Part shown: piece by piece, positions 8,111-16,712 of the stretch
Layout: every line of letters begins with the position of its first letter
How positions within the stretch are numbered: position 1 is the stretch's first letter
DNA from: an uncultured Methanomassiliicoccales archaeon
GTDB lineage: Archaea; Thermoplasmatota; Thermoplasmata; Methanomassiliicoccales; Methanomethylophilaceae
NCBI GenBank assembly: GCA_959597175.1
Contig: CAUFXM010000008.1
Location: 31,908 to 95,907 of the forward strand
Length of the DNA stretch: 64,000 nt
Direction: 5' to 3'
The notes under the pieces: model-generated
What the model was told of the DNA's origin: nothing
The model's input: the letters and a program-made list of their open reading frames with translations, nothing else
Database searches by the model: none
Program-made: the position numbers and the translations under genes

Positions 8111-8741
8111 ACGGCAGCAGGTTCGGGACGGTATCGGACAGGTTCCCCCATGTGTAGCCCGATACCCTGCGGTCGGTGTCCAGCACGCAGATCCTGCCGA
8201 ACCCGATCCTCCGGAGTTCCGACACGGTCCGCTCCAGGTCCCCGGTCTTCCCCATTCTCCCCACAGCCCTGCCGCCGACGGCGAACACCGCCGGCACGAA
8301 GCTGTCCGAGACGCCTAGTATGTCCTCCAGGTCCGCGTCGGAGCGGGACGCGTGGTACGGCCCCATCACGACCTCGGCGTTCGTGTTGAACGCGTCGAAC
8401 AGGTCGTCAGCGGTCTCGATCCACGTCATGAGCCAGATGTCGCTGCCGCGGACCTTCATGGTCTTGACGACGCCCTCCCTGAACTCGTGGCTCCCGAGGC
8501 TGTCGCAGTCCACGACGACCACGGGGTTCCGCTCGTCCGAACGGGGGACCGAGGATGCGGCATCCGCGAAAGGCACCGTTCCGCCCGTCCTTCTCGGGGT
8601 CACCCCGTCGAACCATGATGCTGACGCTACGAGCTCGCCTCTTCTGTAGGATGCGAACAGGGCCGGTATCTCCATGTCGGGGGCCATGTTGCACACGTAT
8701 ATCATGATGATGGGCAACGATTCGGCAAACCCGGGAATCAT
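8046..8741 (-). CDS. Uncharacterised protein, possibly HisA/HisF-like
   Basis: 231 aa from ATG 8741; internal Mets at 8705 or 8687 are possible starts. I do not recognise it firmly. The sequence alternates short hydrophobic strands and helices (VVVVDCDSLG, DIWLMTWIET, AEVVMGPYH, VPAVFAVGG, RICVLDTDRRVSGYT) in a way that resembles the beta-alpha repeats of HisA/HisF-type TIM barrels, though no catalytic motif is intact to my eye. No TATA box stands at the usual distance from any candidate start. It is convergent with, and overlaps by 65 nt, the FMN reductase gene. Codon usage resembles neighbours, so I consider it real. Confidence 0.6.
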   Translation of the reverse strand: MIPGFAESLPIIMIYVCNMAPDMEIPALFASYRRGELVASASWFDGVTPRRTGGTVPFADAASSVPRSDERNPVVVVDCDSLGSHEFREGVVKTMKVRGSDIWLMTWIETADDLFDAFNTNAEVVMGPYHASRSDADLEDILGVSDSFVPAVFAVGGRAVGRMGKTGDLERTVSELRRIGFGRICVLDTDRRVSGYTWGNLSDTVPNLLPFTDRTTSAGISGTWISPLLLG

Positions 8742-8781
8742 CGAACTTTACAATATCAGTAAACAACGAAAAATGTAAAAA

Positions 8782-8789
8782 TTATATAC
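8782..8789 (+). promoter_or_regulatory. TATA box of the HTH-mre11-rad50 operon
   Basis: TTATATAC in an A/T-rich stretch, centred about 26 nt before ATG 8811; predicts a leaderless first gene. Confidence 0.6.
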
Positions 8790-8810
8790 GGACACCCGCA
8801 TCACCACATC

Positions 8811-9440
8811 ATGACGAATGAGAGGGGAGGGTCCATATCCGGCGTGATAAAGGAGAGGACCCCGATTTCCGAGGTGGCGGAGAGGTTCTCCATCTCACGC
8901 CCGACGCTCTACAAGTACATGGACTTCTACGACCAGGGGGATCAGGACAGGATACCCAGCGAGATCCTGGACTACTTCCGGATGATGGAGCGGGACAACG
9001 CCTCCGCCGACGAGTCCAGGATGTACCTCATGTCGAAGGACCTCCGCAACAGGATAGTCCACGGGGAAGCCGACCTGGACGAACCGGAGACCAGGAGGCT
9101 TGTCGAGGGATTCATGAGGCTCCACGAGTCGAAGGCCAAGGGATCGGAATCCGATGGTGCGTGGTCGGAGGGCAGCCTCAGGACCATGAGCGTGGGTCAG
9201 AACGGGAGGGGCATGGTGATCTTCGCCGACGCCTTCGAGTCCCCGGACTGGACCCGCGTACTCGTTTCCGTGGACATGGAGGGAAGGGACCTGGTCATAG
9301 CCAGGTACGTCCCGGAGGAGGGGATGTCCTTCGTCAGCATCGACAACCTGCTCCCGAAGCTGGACTACAGGTACTGGGTGGAGCAGGGGCGCGGCACCGA
9401 GGTGGCTGTCTCCGAGATCCGAACCCTCAGGCTGAGGTGA
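8811..9440 (+). CDS. HTH-like protein heading the mre11-rad50 operon
   Basis: 209 aa, family not recognised. Residues ~14-45 (PISEVAERFSISRPTLYKYM) look like a helix-turn-helix of the resolvase/phage-terminase type, with the second helix SRPTLYKYMDFY. A charged helical linker (~60-115) and a C-terminal beta-rich domain (~125-209) follow. It is separated from mre11 by only 4 nt, so the three genes should be one mRNA. Archaeal mre11-rad50 usually sit with herA and nurA; neither is here and this protein takes the first position. Roles as an operon regulator or as a DNA-binding partner of Mre11-Rad50 are both inference. Confidence 0.8.
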   Translation: MTNERGGSISGVIKERTPISEVAERFSISRPTLYKYMDFYDQGDQDRIPSEILDYFRMMERDNASADESRMYLMSKDLRNRIVHGEADLDEPETRRLVEGFMRLHESKAKGSESDGAWSEGSLRTMSVGQNGRGMVIFADAFESPDWTRVLVSVDMEGRDLVIARYVPEEGMSFVSIDNLLPKLDYRYWVEQGRGTEVAVSEIRTLRLR

Positions 9441-9444
9441 TACG

Positions 9445-10569
9445 ATGAGGCTGCTGCACATCTCCGACCTGCACATAGGCAAGAAGCTGAAGGAGACCTC
9501 CCTGGAGGAGGACCAGAGGCACATACTGCGCATGATCCTGGACGTGGTCCGTGAGAAGGAACCGGACGGGGTGCTCATCGCCGGCGACGTCTACGACACC
9601 CCGTCTCCGAGCACCGACTCGGTGACCATGCTGGACTGGTTCCTCACGGAGCTCACATCCGCAGGCACCAGCGTGTTCATGATCAGCGGGAACCACGACT
9701 CCCCCGAGAGGCTGGGGTTCGGGAGCAGGATGCTGGAGAGGAACAACCTGTTCATATCCGGCACCTACAGCGGGCACATGGACGTCCGCACCCTCGGAAG
9801 CGGGGAGGACGCCGTCGACATCTGCATGCTCCCGTTCATCAAGCCGGCGCATGCCCGCAGGGAGCATCCGGAGGACAGGATAGAGAGCTACACCGACGCC
9901 GTCCGCTCGGCGATCGCCCACACCGAGTTCCATCCGGGAAGGAGGAGGGTCGCCGTCACGCATCAGTTCGTCGTCGCCGACGGGATCGGGCCGGAGACAT
10001 GCGAGTCGGAGTCGGTCTTCGTGGGAGGGACGGAGTCGGTGGACGTGTCGGTCTTCGAAGGGTTCGACTATGTCGCGTTGGGTCACATCCACAGGCCCCA
10101 GAGCGTGGGGAGGGAGACCGTCCGCTACTGCGGCACGCCGCTGAAGTACTCCCTCTCCGAGGCGGACGACGTGAAGAGCGTGACAGTGGTGGACATCGGG
10201 GAGACGGTCTCCATCTCCACGGTGCCGCTGAGGCCTCTGAGGGAGGTCCGCCGCATCCGCGGTCCGCTGGAGGCGCTCATCGCTGCCGGCAAGGAGGACA
10301 GGGACAGGGACGACTACATCTACGTGGAATTGGAATCGGACGAGATAGACGCCCTCTCCAGGCTCAGGGAGGTGTACCCCAACGTGATGTCCATAAGCGT
10401 GGAGGCCAGGAGGAGGGAGTGGGAGTCCGCCGAGTACGAGGTGGAGGATTCCATGGAGAGGGACATCGCCGTCCTCTTCGCCGACTTCTACCGCAGGAAG
10501 ACGGGGGAGGAGTTGTCCGAGGGGCAGAAGAGGATCGTCAGGGAGCTGGCGGGGGGTGAGGAGGAATGA
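9445..10569 (+). CDS. mre11: DNA double-strand break repair nuclease Mre11 (SbcD-like)
   Basis: 374 aa calcineurin-like phosphoesterase. Metal-binding motifs appear in order: HISDLHIG (Asp8, His10), IAGDVYDTP (~46-54), SGNHDSPER (~79-87), and LGHIHRPQ near residue ~213. It nicks and trims DNA ends, processing breaks for homologous recombination in complex with Rad50, whose gene overlaps it by ATGA at 10566-10569. The C-terminal ~100 residues are charged and helical as expected for the Rad50-binding region. A GGTGAT sequence precedes the ATG. Confidence 0.95.
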   Translation: MRLLHISDLHIGKKLKETSLEEDQRHILRMILDVVREKEPDGVLIAGDVYDTPSPSTDSVTMLDWFLTELTSAGTSVFMISGNHDSPERLGFGSRMLERNNLFISGTYSGHMDVRTLGSGEDAVDICMLPFIKPAHARREHPEDRIESYTDAVRSAIAHTEFHPGRRRVAVTHQFVVADGIGPETCESESVFVGGTESVDVSVFEGFDYVALGHIHRPQSVGRETVRYCGTPLKYSLSEADDVKSVTVVDIGETVSISTVPLRPLREVRRIRGPLEALIAAGKEDRDRDDYIYVELESDEIDALSRLREVYPNVMSISVEARRREWESAEYEVEDSMERDIAVLFADFYRRKTGEELSEGQKRIVRELAGGEEE

Positions 10570-13500
10570 AGCCCCTCAGGCTGACAATGTCGGCATTCGG
10601 CCCCTACGGCGGGAAGGCGGAGGTGGACTTCACCGCATTCGGCGGAAGGGGCCTGTTCCTGATCACCGGGGACACCGGCGCCGGGAAGACGTCGATATTC
10701 AACGCCATCACCTACGCGTTGTACGGCAGGACCAACGACGACAGGAGGAACGTCACCATCAGGAGCCACTTCGCCGAACCGTCCGCCAGGACGTACGTGG
10801 ACCTGGAGTTCGAGCACCGCGGCGTGTTGTACAGGATCGTCAGGTCCCCTGAGCAGGAGCGCCCCAAGAAGAGGGGCACGGGCACCACGTCCGAACCGGC
10901 CACGGCGGAGCTGAGCTGGGACGGCGGGCTGGTCACCAAGGAGAAGGAGGTGGCCGCCAAGGTGGAGGAGGTCCTGGGCATGGGCTACGACCAGTGGAAG
11001 CAGGTGGCCATGCTGGCCCAGGGCCAGTTCAGGGAACTGCTGGACTGCAAGACCGAGAAGCGCGGGGAGGTGTTCCGCAGGATATTCTCTACAGAGAACA
11101 TCCGCAGGTTCCAGGAGTCCCTCGCCGAGATGGTCAGGGATCTCAAGGCGGAGCTCTCCAAGGCCGAGAGGGACGTCACTGACTCCATGGGGTCGGCTGA
11201 CATCCCCGAGGGGAGCCCATACCGTTCCGAGTACCTGGAGAAGATCGGGAAGGTCTCGTTCGCCGAGGAGGTCCTGGGCATCATGTCGCTGCAGGCCGGC
11301 CTCGACTCTGGTTCTCTGGCTGAGGCGGAGAGGGAGTCGGCGGAGTTGGAGAGGATGAAGGCCGAGGCCAACCGGGAGCTGGCCGTCGCGGAGAGGCTGA
11401 ACGAGAGCATCGCAGCCCTGGAGAGGGAGAGGTCCGTGTCCCAGGATCTGGAGGCAGAGGGGACCTCCGTGGAGGAGGACAGGAAGCTGCTGGAGGAGAT
11501 CAACGCCGCCGTGCGCGACCTGAAGGCGCCGATCCAGGCCCTGAGGACCGAGCGTGAGAGGTTCCGTTCGCTGGAGAAGGCGAAGGCCTTGGCCGCCGTC
11601 GACCTGGAGGTCAGGAGGAAGGCCGCATCGGAAGCGGAGGGATCTCTGGCGGAGGCGACGTCCCGCGAGGCCGATATGAGGGATGCACAGACGAGATCGG
11701 CAAGGCTGGGCGCCGACCGGGAGAGGTACGACCGCCTGGATGAGGCCAGGAGGCAGCTGGATAAGGCAATCGTCGCGCATGGAGCCGCCTCGAAGGATCT
11801 GGAGAGGCTCAGGGCCGAGAAGGATTCGTTGGACGCCAGGGTGATGGACTACAGGATGTTCCTCACCGAGAATGAGGACTCGGGCGCCAGGATCGAGAGG
11901 GCGAAGTCCCGGCTGTCCGAGGCGGAGGCCCGTTCCAAGGCGCTGAAGGACATCGCTGGGAGGATCGACAGGGCCAGGGAGTCCGAGAGGGCGGTGTCCA
12001 AGGCTGAGACTGATTACGCCGCCGCGGTAGCGAGGGCCAACGACCTGGAGCACTCCTACACGGATGCCCATACCAGGTTCCTGATGTCCCAGGCCGGGGT
12101 TCTGGCCTTGCAGCTGTCGGAAGGGGTTCCATGCCCGGTCTGCGGGTCGGTGCACCACCCGTCGCCGGCCATTGTCCCGGAGGGTGCGCCCACCCAGGAC
12201 GAGCTGGACGAGCTCCAGGGGAGTCTGGAAGCCCAGAGGACGAGGGTCTCCGACGCCGGCAACAGGCTGACCGAGGCCAGGACCATGGCTGGATCCGAGA
12301 GGGTCGACCTGAGGGAGAGGCTGGGGGAGCTGGGTATCTCCGGGGAGCCCGACAGGGAATCCCTGGGGAAGATGTCCTCGGAGGTTTCTGAGATCATCCG
12401 TGGATTGAAAGAGGAGATCGGGACGCTCACGCCGCTCAGGGACAGGGTGGAGTCCATCCGTCGGGAGTTCCCGTCGATCGACGCCAGGGAGGCGGAGCTC
12501 TCCTCGGCGATAGAGGACGCGTCCGAAAGGGTCAGGGGGCTGTCCGACTCCGTGTCCTCCCTAAGGGGGAGCGTGGAGACCGACAGCGCCGGGCTGGAGT
12601 TCCCCTCGCTGGAGGAGCTGGAGAGGGAGATAGCCAGGCTGGACGCCGTCGCTTCCGGCATACGCGACACGATAGCCGCGTCCCAGGAGAGGGTTTCATC
12701 TGCAAAGGAGGCCGTTGTCTCCGCGGAGGCGGTGCTGTCCGGGACGGTCTCCCAGATTGCGGAGGCATCGGAGGCTGCGGCTGCCGCCGAGAGGAACGTC
12801 GCGGACATCCTCGGTTCACACTCCATGACGTCTCAGCGCGCCGACGAGCTGCTCTCAATGGAATCCAGGATCGCGGAGCTCGAGGCCAGGATCGGCGACC
12901 ACAGGGAGAGGGTGGCGGAGAACCGCGCCAGGATCTCGTCTCTGACCGAGGAGATCGCCGGCAGGGGCCCGGCGGATACAGAATCCATGAGGCTGAGGAT
13001 CGCCGGGCTGATGGAGAGGTCCGATGCGGTCTCGTCATTCGTCTCGGAGATCAGGGCCAGGATGACCGTCAACGATACCACGGCAACCAGGGTACGCTCG
13101 TGCCTTGACAGATACAGCCGTCTGCAGGGGTCCAGCGGCGAGGTGGTGGAACTCGCGGATGCTGCATCGGGGACCACCGGCGTGAAGCAGTCCTTCGAGT
13201 CCTACGTGCAGGGGCTGTACTTCAGGCACGTGCTGGAATACGCCAACAGGCGCCTCAGGAGGATGACCGACGGCAGGTACGAGCTGGTGGTCAGCGAGGA
13301 GTCCATGGACAGGAGGACCCAGTTCGGCCTGGACATCGACGTGCTGGACAACTACACCGGAAGGAAGAGGCCGTCCAAGACCCTCTCCGGAGGGGAGTCG
13401 TTCATGGCCGCGCTGTCCCTGGCCCTGGGGCTGTCCGACGCGGTCCAGAGGATGAACGGCGGGATCGTGATCGACACCCTGTTCGTGGACGAGGGCTTCG

Positions 13501-13676
13501 GCTCCCTGGACCCTGAAGCGCTGAAGCAGGCGGTGTCGGTGCTGGTGCAACTGTCGGGAGGGGACTGCCTGATCGGGATAATTTCCCACGTGGAGGCGCT
13601 GAAGGCGCAGATCGACAGGAAGGTGCTGGTGAGGAACTCCGGAGCTCTCGGGAGCTCCCTGGAGCTGGAGGTCTGA
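10566..13676 (+). CDS. rad50: DNA double-strand break repair ATPase Rad50 (SbcC-like)
   Basis: 1036 aa SMC-like ATPase. It has an N-terminal Walker A (GDTGAGKT, residues 35-42), a long coiled coil, the zinc hook CPVCG with Cys523 and Cys526 at its tip, a second coiled coil, then the ABC signature TLSGGESF (~940) and Walker B LFVDEGFGSLD (~968). It tethers and unwinds DNA ends for Mre11. Length is slightly longer than many archaeal Rad50 proteins (~880-1000 aa). It is the last gene of the 8811-13676 operon and is followed by a strong stem-loop. Confidence 0.95.
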   Translation: MKPLRLTMSAFGPYGGKAEVDFTAFGGRGLFLITGDTGAGKTSIFNAITYALYGRTNDDRRNVTIRSHFAEPSARTYVDLEFEHRGVLYRIVRSPEQERPKKRGTGTTSEPATAELSWDGGLVTKEKEVAAKVEEVLGMGYDQWKQVAMLAQGQFRELLDCKTEKRGEVFRRIFSTENIRRFQESLAEMVRDLKAELSKAERDVTDSMGSADIPEGSPYRSEYLEKIGKVSFAEEVLGIMSLQAGLDSGSLAEAERESAELERMKAEANRELAVAERLNESIAALERERSVSQDLEAEGTSVEEDRKLLEEINAAVRDLKAPIQALRTERERFRSLEKAKALAAVDLEVRRKAASEAEGSLAEATSREADMRDAQTRSARLGADRERYDRLDEARRQLDKAIVAHGAASKDLERLRAEKDSLDARVMDYRMFLTENEDSGARIERAKSRLSEAEARSKALKDIAGRIDRARESERAVSKAETDYAAAVARANDLEHSYTDAHTRFLMSQAGVLALQLSEGVPCPVCGSVHHPSPAIVPEGAPTQDELDELQGSLEAQRTRVSDAGNRLTEARTMAGSERVDLRERLGELGISGEPDRESLGKMSSEVSEIIRGLKEEIGTLTPLRDRVESIRREFPSIDAREAELSSAIEDASERVRGLSDSVSSLRGSVETDSAGLEFPSLEELEREIARLDAVASGIRDTIAASQERVSSAKEAVVSAEAVLSGTVSQIAEASEAAAAAERNVADILGSHSMTSQRADELLSMESRIAELEARIGDHRERVAENRARISSLTEEIAGRGPADTESMRLRIAGLMERSDAVSSFVSEIRARMTVNDTTATRVRSCLDRYSRLQGSSGEVVELADAASGTTGVKQSFESYVQGLYFRHVLEYANRRLRRMTDGRYELVVSEESMDRRTQFGLDIDVLDNYTGRKRPSKTLSGGESFMAALSLALGLSDAVQRMNGGIVIDTLFVDEGFGSLDPEALKQAVSVLVQLSGGDCLIGIISHVEALKAQIDRKVLVRNSGALGSSLELEV

Positions 13677-13683
13677 TCCCGGG

Positions 13684-13716
13684 GCCCCGCCGCCTCTTTC
13701 CGGAGGACGGCGGGGC
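13684..13716 (+). terminator. Stem-loop after rad50
   Basis: GCCCCGCCG (13684-13692) pairs perfectly with CGGCGGGGC (13708-13716), with an inner CCTC/GAGG helix. It lies 7 nt after the rad50 stop. Confidence 0.55.
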
Positions 13717-13751
13717 TCCACGCCTCTTAACAAATCAACGGCGTTAAGAAA

Positions 13752-13760
13752 ACTATAAAT
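13752..13760 (+). promoter_or_regulatory. TATA box of the superoxide reductase gene
   Basis: ACTATAAAT lies ~40 nt before ATG 13795. Predicted start near 13782, giving a leader of about 13 nt. Confidence 0.55.
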
Positions 13761-13794
13761 CCTCAGAAGGCCCAACCCTGCTCAGAGGTTTCCC

Positions 13795-14169
13795 ATGACT
13801 CAGAAATACGTTTGCGCCAAATGCGGCACCGCTGTCGAGCTCCTGTACAAGGGTGGATGCATCCCCTCCTGCTGCGGCGAGCAGATGCAGCCCGTGGAGG
13901 CCAAGACCGAGGACTTCGTCAAGGAGAAGCACGTCCCCTACATCGAGAAGCAGGACGGAGGGTTCCTCGTCAAGGTCGGCAAGGAGACCGCCCACCCCAT
14001 GGCCGAGGACCACTACATCGTCTACATCGAGATCTGCGCCGACGGCGTCTGCATGAGGAAGTACCTCAACCCCGGAGACGCACCCGAGGCGTTCTTCAAG
14101 ACCGACGCCGAGAAGGTCGAGGCCTGGGAGTACTGCAACAAGCACGGGCTCTGGAAGTCCAACCAGTGA
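13795..14169 (+). CDS. dfx: Desulfoferrodoxin / superoxide reductase
   Basis: 124 aa, two-domain (2Fe) class. The N-terminal desulforedoxin centre has Cys7, Cys10, Cys26 and Cys27. The catalytic neelaredoxin-like centre has His46, His67, His73, Cys114 and His117, the His4-Cys1 iron site. The enzyme reduces superoxide to hydrogen peroxide without making O2, which suits a strict anaerobe. It is transcribed alone from its own TATA box and ends at a bidirectional stem-loop. Confidence 0.96.
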   Translation: MTQKYVCAKCGTAVELLYKGGCIPSCCGEQMQPVEAKTEDFVKEKHVPYIEKQDGGFLVKVGKETAHPMAEDHYIVYIEICADGVCMRKYLNPGDAPEAFFKTDAEKVEAWEYCNKHGLWKSNQ

Positions 14170-14179
14170 TTCCAACCAT

Positions 14180-14197
14180 CCCTCCCTTCGGGGAGGG
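14180..14197. terminator. Bidirectional stem-loop between convergent genes
   Basis: CCCTCCC-TTCG-GGGAGGG, a 7-bp stem with a UUCG loop, placed between the stops of the superoxide reductase and the winged-helix regulator. Confidence 0.55.
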
Positions 14198-14210
14198 CAA
14201 ACCCGTTCTA

Positions 14211-14603
14211 TCATTCCTTCTCGTCATCCCCCTCGTACATCACCTCGAAGCATCTCCGCATGTTCTCGAAGATCTCGCGAACGCTCCCTTCCTCGATGTC
14301 GATCTCCCCCTCCCTCTCACGTAGGAGCTCTCTCTGCAGCTTGTTGGTCAGAGCCAAGAGCTCGCCTCTGGGCGGGAAGAAGTACGTCAGCGCCATCCTT
14401 CCTGAGGGGCGCTTCCTGTACTCGGCGCAGAGGATGCCCTTGTTTCTAAGATCCCTGAGCATCCTGGTTATCCTCTTCTGGTCTCCGCAGAGCCCGCTGA
14501 GTTCAGATGCTATGGCGCTGCCCTTCTCGTAGATGGTGTCAATTATGCCCTGGAGCAGCTCCGTGTCCGAGACCCTCGGCCTGTACTGCCTGCTCATGGA
14601 CAT
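14211..14603 (-). CDS. Winged-helix transcriptional regulator, divergent from the fibre operon
   Basis: 130 aa from ATG 14603 (or 14597). The frame is open to 14681, but that would run through an A/T-rich operator. Residues ~15-75 form a winged helix: ELLQGIIDTIYEKGSAIASELS (helices 1-2), DQKRITRMLRDLRNKG (recognition helix) and a wing SGRMALTYFFPP. A charged helical C-terminus (EREGEIDIEEG..EIFENMRR) may dimerise. It resembles MarR/PadR-like small regulators without clear family assignment. A perfect 10-bp inverted repeat lies 34-63 nt upstream between it and the divergent sipW-like gene, so autoregulation and control of that operon are likely (inference). Confidence 0.8.
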   Translation of the reverse strand: MSMSRQYRPRVSDTELLQGIIDTIYEKGSAIASELSGLCGDQKRITRMLRDLRNKGILCAEYRKRPSGRMALTYFFPPRGELLALTNKLQRELLREREGEIDIEEGSVREIFENMRRCFEVMYEGDDEKE

Positions 14604-14636
14604 TATGAAATGTATCAGTGTAGAACTAATGATTTG

Positions 14637-14666
14637 GTGAATTTCATTGGTACAGGTGAAATTCAC
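14637..14666. promoter_or_regulatory. Perfect inverted repeat, probable operator of the fibre operon
   Basis: GTGAATTTCA (14637-14646) and TGAAATTCAC (14657-14666) are exact reverse complements with a 10-bp spacer. The repeat abuts the TATA box at 14672-14679 of the rightward operon and lies upstream of the leftward regulator. Confidence 0.7.
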
Positions 14667-14671
14667 AATCA

Positions 14672-14679
14672 CTATATAC
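14672..14679 (+). promoter_or_regulatory. TATA box of the signal peptidase/fibre operon
   Basis: CTATATAC, 5 bp right of the palindrome; predicted transcription start near 14702, leaving a ~32-nt leader with an AAGGGGCGG ribosome binding site before the TTG start. Confidence 0.6.
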
Positions 14680-14733
14680 AATGGAATATGTTCTTAGATT
14701 CGCAGAGTCCGAGAACTGCCAAGGGGCGGTACG

Positions 14734-15402
14734 TTGGTCGGTATCCCAAAACTGAAACGCACTACGGTAGCGGTGATCGTCGTTGTGGTGGTGCTAGCGT
14801 CGGCCCTGATGGTCTATCTCTGGGATAAGAACGGTGGCTCGCTGGACTTCTCCGACACCCAGAGGCTGATAGTGATCTCCTCTTCCATGGACGGAGAGCC
14901 GAGGACCGAGTACGAGATCGAGACGATTCCAGTCGGTAGCATGGTGTTCGTGACGGAGGTTCCCGACGGGGCATCCGAGCGGGAGTCGTTCTACGAATCT
15001 CTGAGGGTCGGGGACATACTGACGTTCAACTACACTCATCCGATCTCGCACGAGAGGATGGTCGTCACCCATAGGATAGTGGAGATATCCTCGTCAGGTG
15101 GCTCGTACACCTACACCATGGCCGGGGACTCCATCGTAGACGATCCGACCAACTCGTCGGTGCAGATCGTCACATCCGATTCCGGGGACATCATCGGAAA
15201 GGTCACCGGTGTTTCTGTTTGGCTCGGATATCTGGCGACGTTCATGTCCGAATGGTACGGGAAGGTGCTGATCGTGCTGATCCCGTGCGCGATAATCATC
15301 GCGTCGGAGGCCGGCAACATAGTGAGGGTCCTCCGCGGAGGGAAGGCGGATCAGGCAGGGCCGGATGACGCATCCGAAGAGGGAGCCGACGGGAGGTCCT
15401 GA
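14734..15402 (+). CDS. SipW-like (ER/archaeal type) signal peptidase I
   Basis: 222 aa from TTG 14734, chosen because AAGGGGCGG lies 5 nt upstream. It has an N-terminal membrane helix (~10-30), then the catalytic-serine region LIVISSSMDG (~45-54), the catalytic His in VVTHRIVEI (~110-118) and the Asp motif MAGDSIVDDP (~129-138), and a second membrane helix (~180-200). His instead of Lys marks the SipW/ER class, which in Bacillus processes TasA and TapA. Location directly upstream of three genes with TasA/camelysin-like signal regions supports a dedicated peptidase. The tail is acidic. Confidence 0.88.
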   Translation: MVGIPKLKRTTVAVIVVVVVLASALMVYLWDKNGGSLDFSDTQRLIVISSSMDGEPRTEYEIETIPVGSMVFVTEVPDGASERESFYESLRVGDILTFNYTHPISHERMVVTHRIVEISSSGGSYTYTMAGDSIVDDPTNSSVQIVTSDSGDIIGKVTGVSVWLGYLATFMSEWYGKVLIVLIPCAIIIASEAGNIVRVLRGGKADQAGPDDASEEGADGRS

Positions 15403-15403
15403 C

Positions 15404-16690
15404 ATGGTCGACGAGCGCAGGAACCGGAAGGTGGCCGCGGTGATCATAATCATGCTGGTGGCCGTCGTTGCCATCGTCATCTTCTACCCCCATCAGGTCA
15501 CCGTAACGCACGAGGGCGAGGGCACGGTCGAGCCGGCAGAGGACGAAATCAGGTTCTTCGAGACCCTGATGGTCGAGGTGACGCCGGACGAAGGTTGGGA
15601 GGTCGCGGAGGTCCGTGCGGCCGGAGCCGAGGTAGACTACTCCGACGGGACCATGACCGTGACGGTCTCCATCCTCAGGTTCTCGGCTTCGAGCGTCCAT
15701 ATCGTCTTCCAGCCGGTGGAGGAACCGGTCGAGGTGACGCACACCGTCGCAATCACCAGCACCTCCGGCGGGACGGTGGAGCCCTCGGGGGCCGTGGAGG
15801 TCCTGGACGGGGGTTCGCTTACGCTCTCGATCTCGCCCAACAGCGGATACAGGCTTTCGGCGCTCTACGTCGACGGGGTCAGGGTAGCGTCCGGCATCGG
15901 GAGCTACACCCTCACCGACATTGTATCGGACCGCACGGTCCACGCTGTCTTCACCAGGAACGGCGGAGGCGGTGGCACCGTCACCCCATACCTGGTGGGG
16001 ATAGAGGTCACGATGGAACCGAACAGGACCGTCTACGCCATCGGTGACGTCTTCGACCCTGAAGGCATGGTGGTGGTGGCCCGCTACAGCGACGGGTCCG
16101 AGCGCACACTGGCTGACGGGGAGTATTCGTGGTCACCGGTCGAGTCACTGGGTGTCGATGACACCGAGGTGACGGTATCCTACAGAGGATTCACCGACAC
16201 CGTCGGGATATCCGTCGTCGATCCGGGGGACTTCTCCGTCATCGTGACAAGTCTGTCGGGGATATGTGTGTCCGAAGGGGCGCTTACAGCATTCTCTGAC
16301 GACACAGACATGCGTCTGAGCGACTTCTCGTTCCGCACATCGAACATCGTCCCTGGTGTGGAGCAGACCGCCATTATGACAGTGACGAACAGCACAGCGA
16401 CCGACCTCGATGCCGTCCTTTTCGTGCAGGATCTGGACCTGTCCGGAACGGAGTTGGCGGAGCAGATAACCATCAGCGCAACATCCGGGTCCGCAACGGT
16501 GTCGGCGTCGGTCTCTGAGATCGGCCACGGGGTCCTCCTGGATCTGGGCACGGTGCCCGCTGGAGGATCCATGGAGGTGACGGTGGCGCTGTCGTTCCCA
16601 CAGTCCGAAGACAACAACGAGGCGATGGGTCAGACCATCTCTTTCACTTTGGGGGTGTTCGCGGACGACCTATCGGAGGTGTCCGGATGA
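15404..16690 (+). CDS. Secreted/membrane-anchored Ig-like-domain protein in the fibre operon
   Basis: 428 aa from ATG 15404, 1 nt after the peptidase stop. The N-terminus is basic (ERRNRK) followed by a membrane helix (~10-28). Two beta-rich repeats about 85 residues long follow (GEGTVEPAED.. and SGGTVEPSGAVEV..), then a GGGGG linker at ~185-190, a bacterial Ig-like (Big_3-type) domain with VYAIGDVFDPEGMVVVARYSDGS signatures (~205-228), and a C-terminal domain with VTNSTATDLDAVLFV. It carries no TasA-type signal. By position it could be an anchor or assembly factor, comparable to TapA in bacteria; this is inference. Confidence 0.8.
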   Translation: MVDERRNRKVAAVIIIMLVAVVAIVIFYPHQVTVTHEGEGTVEPAEDEIRFFETLMVEVTPDEGWEVAEVRAAGAEVDYSDGTMTVTVSILRFSASSVHIVFQPVEEPVEVTHTVAITSTSGGTVEPSGAVEVLDGGSLTLSISPNSGYRLSALYVDGVRVASGIGSYTLTDIVSDRTVHAVFTRNGGGGGTVTPYLVGIEVTMEPNRTVYAIGDVFDPEGMVVVARYSDGSERTLADGEYSWSPVESLGVDDTEVTVSYRGFTDTVGISVVDPGDFSVIVTSLSGICVSEGALTAFSDDTDMRLSDFSFRTSNIVPGVEQTAIMTVTNSTATDLDAVLFVQDLDLSGTELAEQITISATSGSATVSASVSEIGHGVLLDLGTVPAGGSMEVTVALSFPQSEDNNEAMGQTISFTLGVFADDLSEVSG

Positions 16691-16712
16691 TTCTTGAACA
16701 CCAGGAGGAAGC

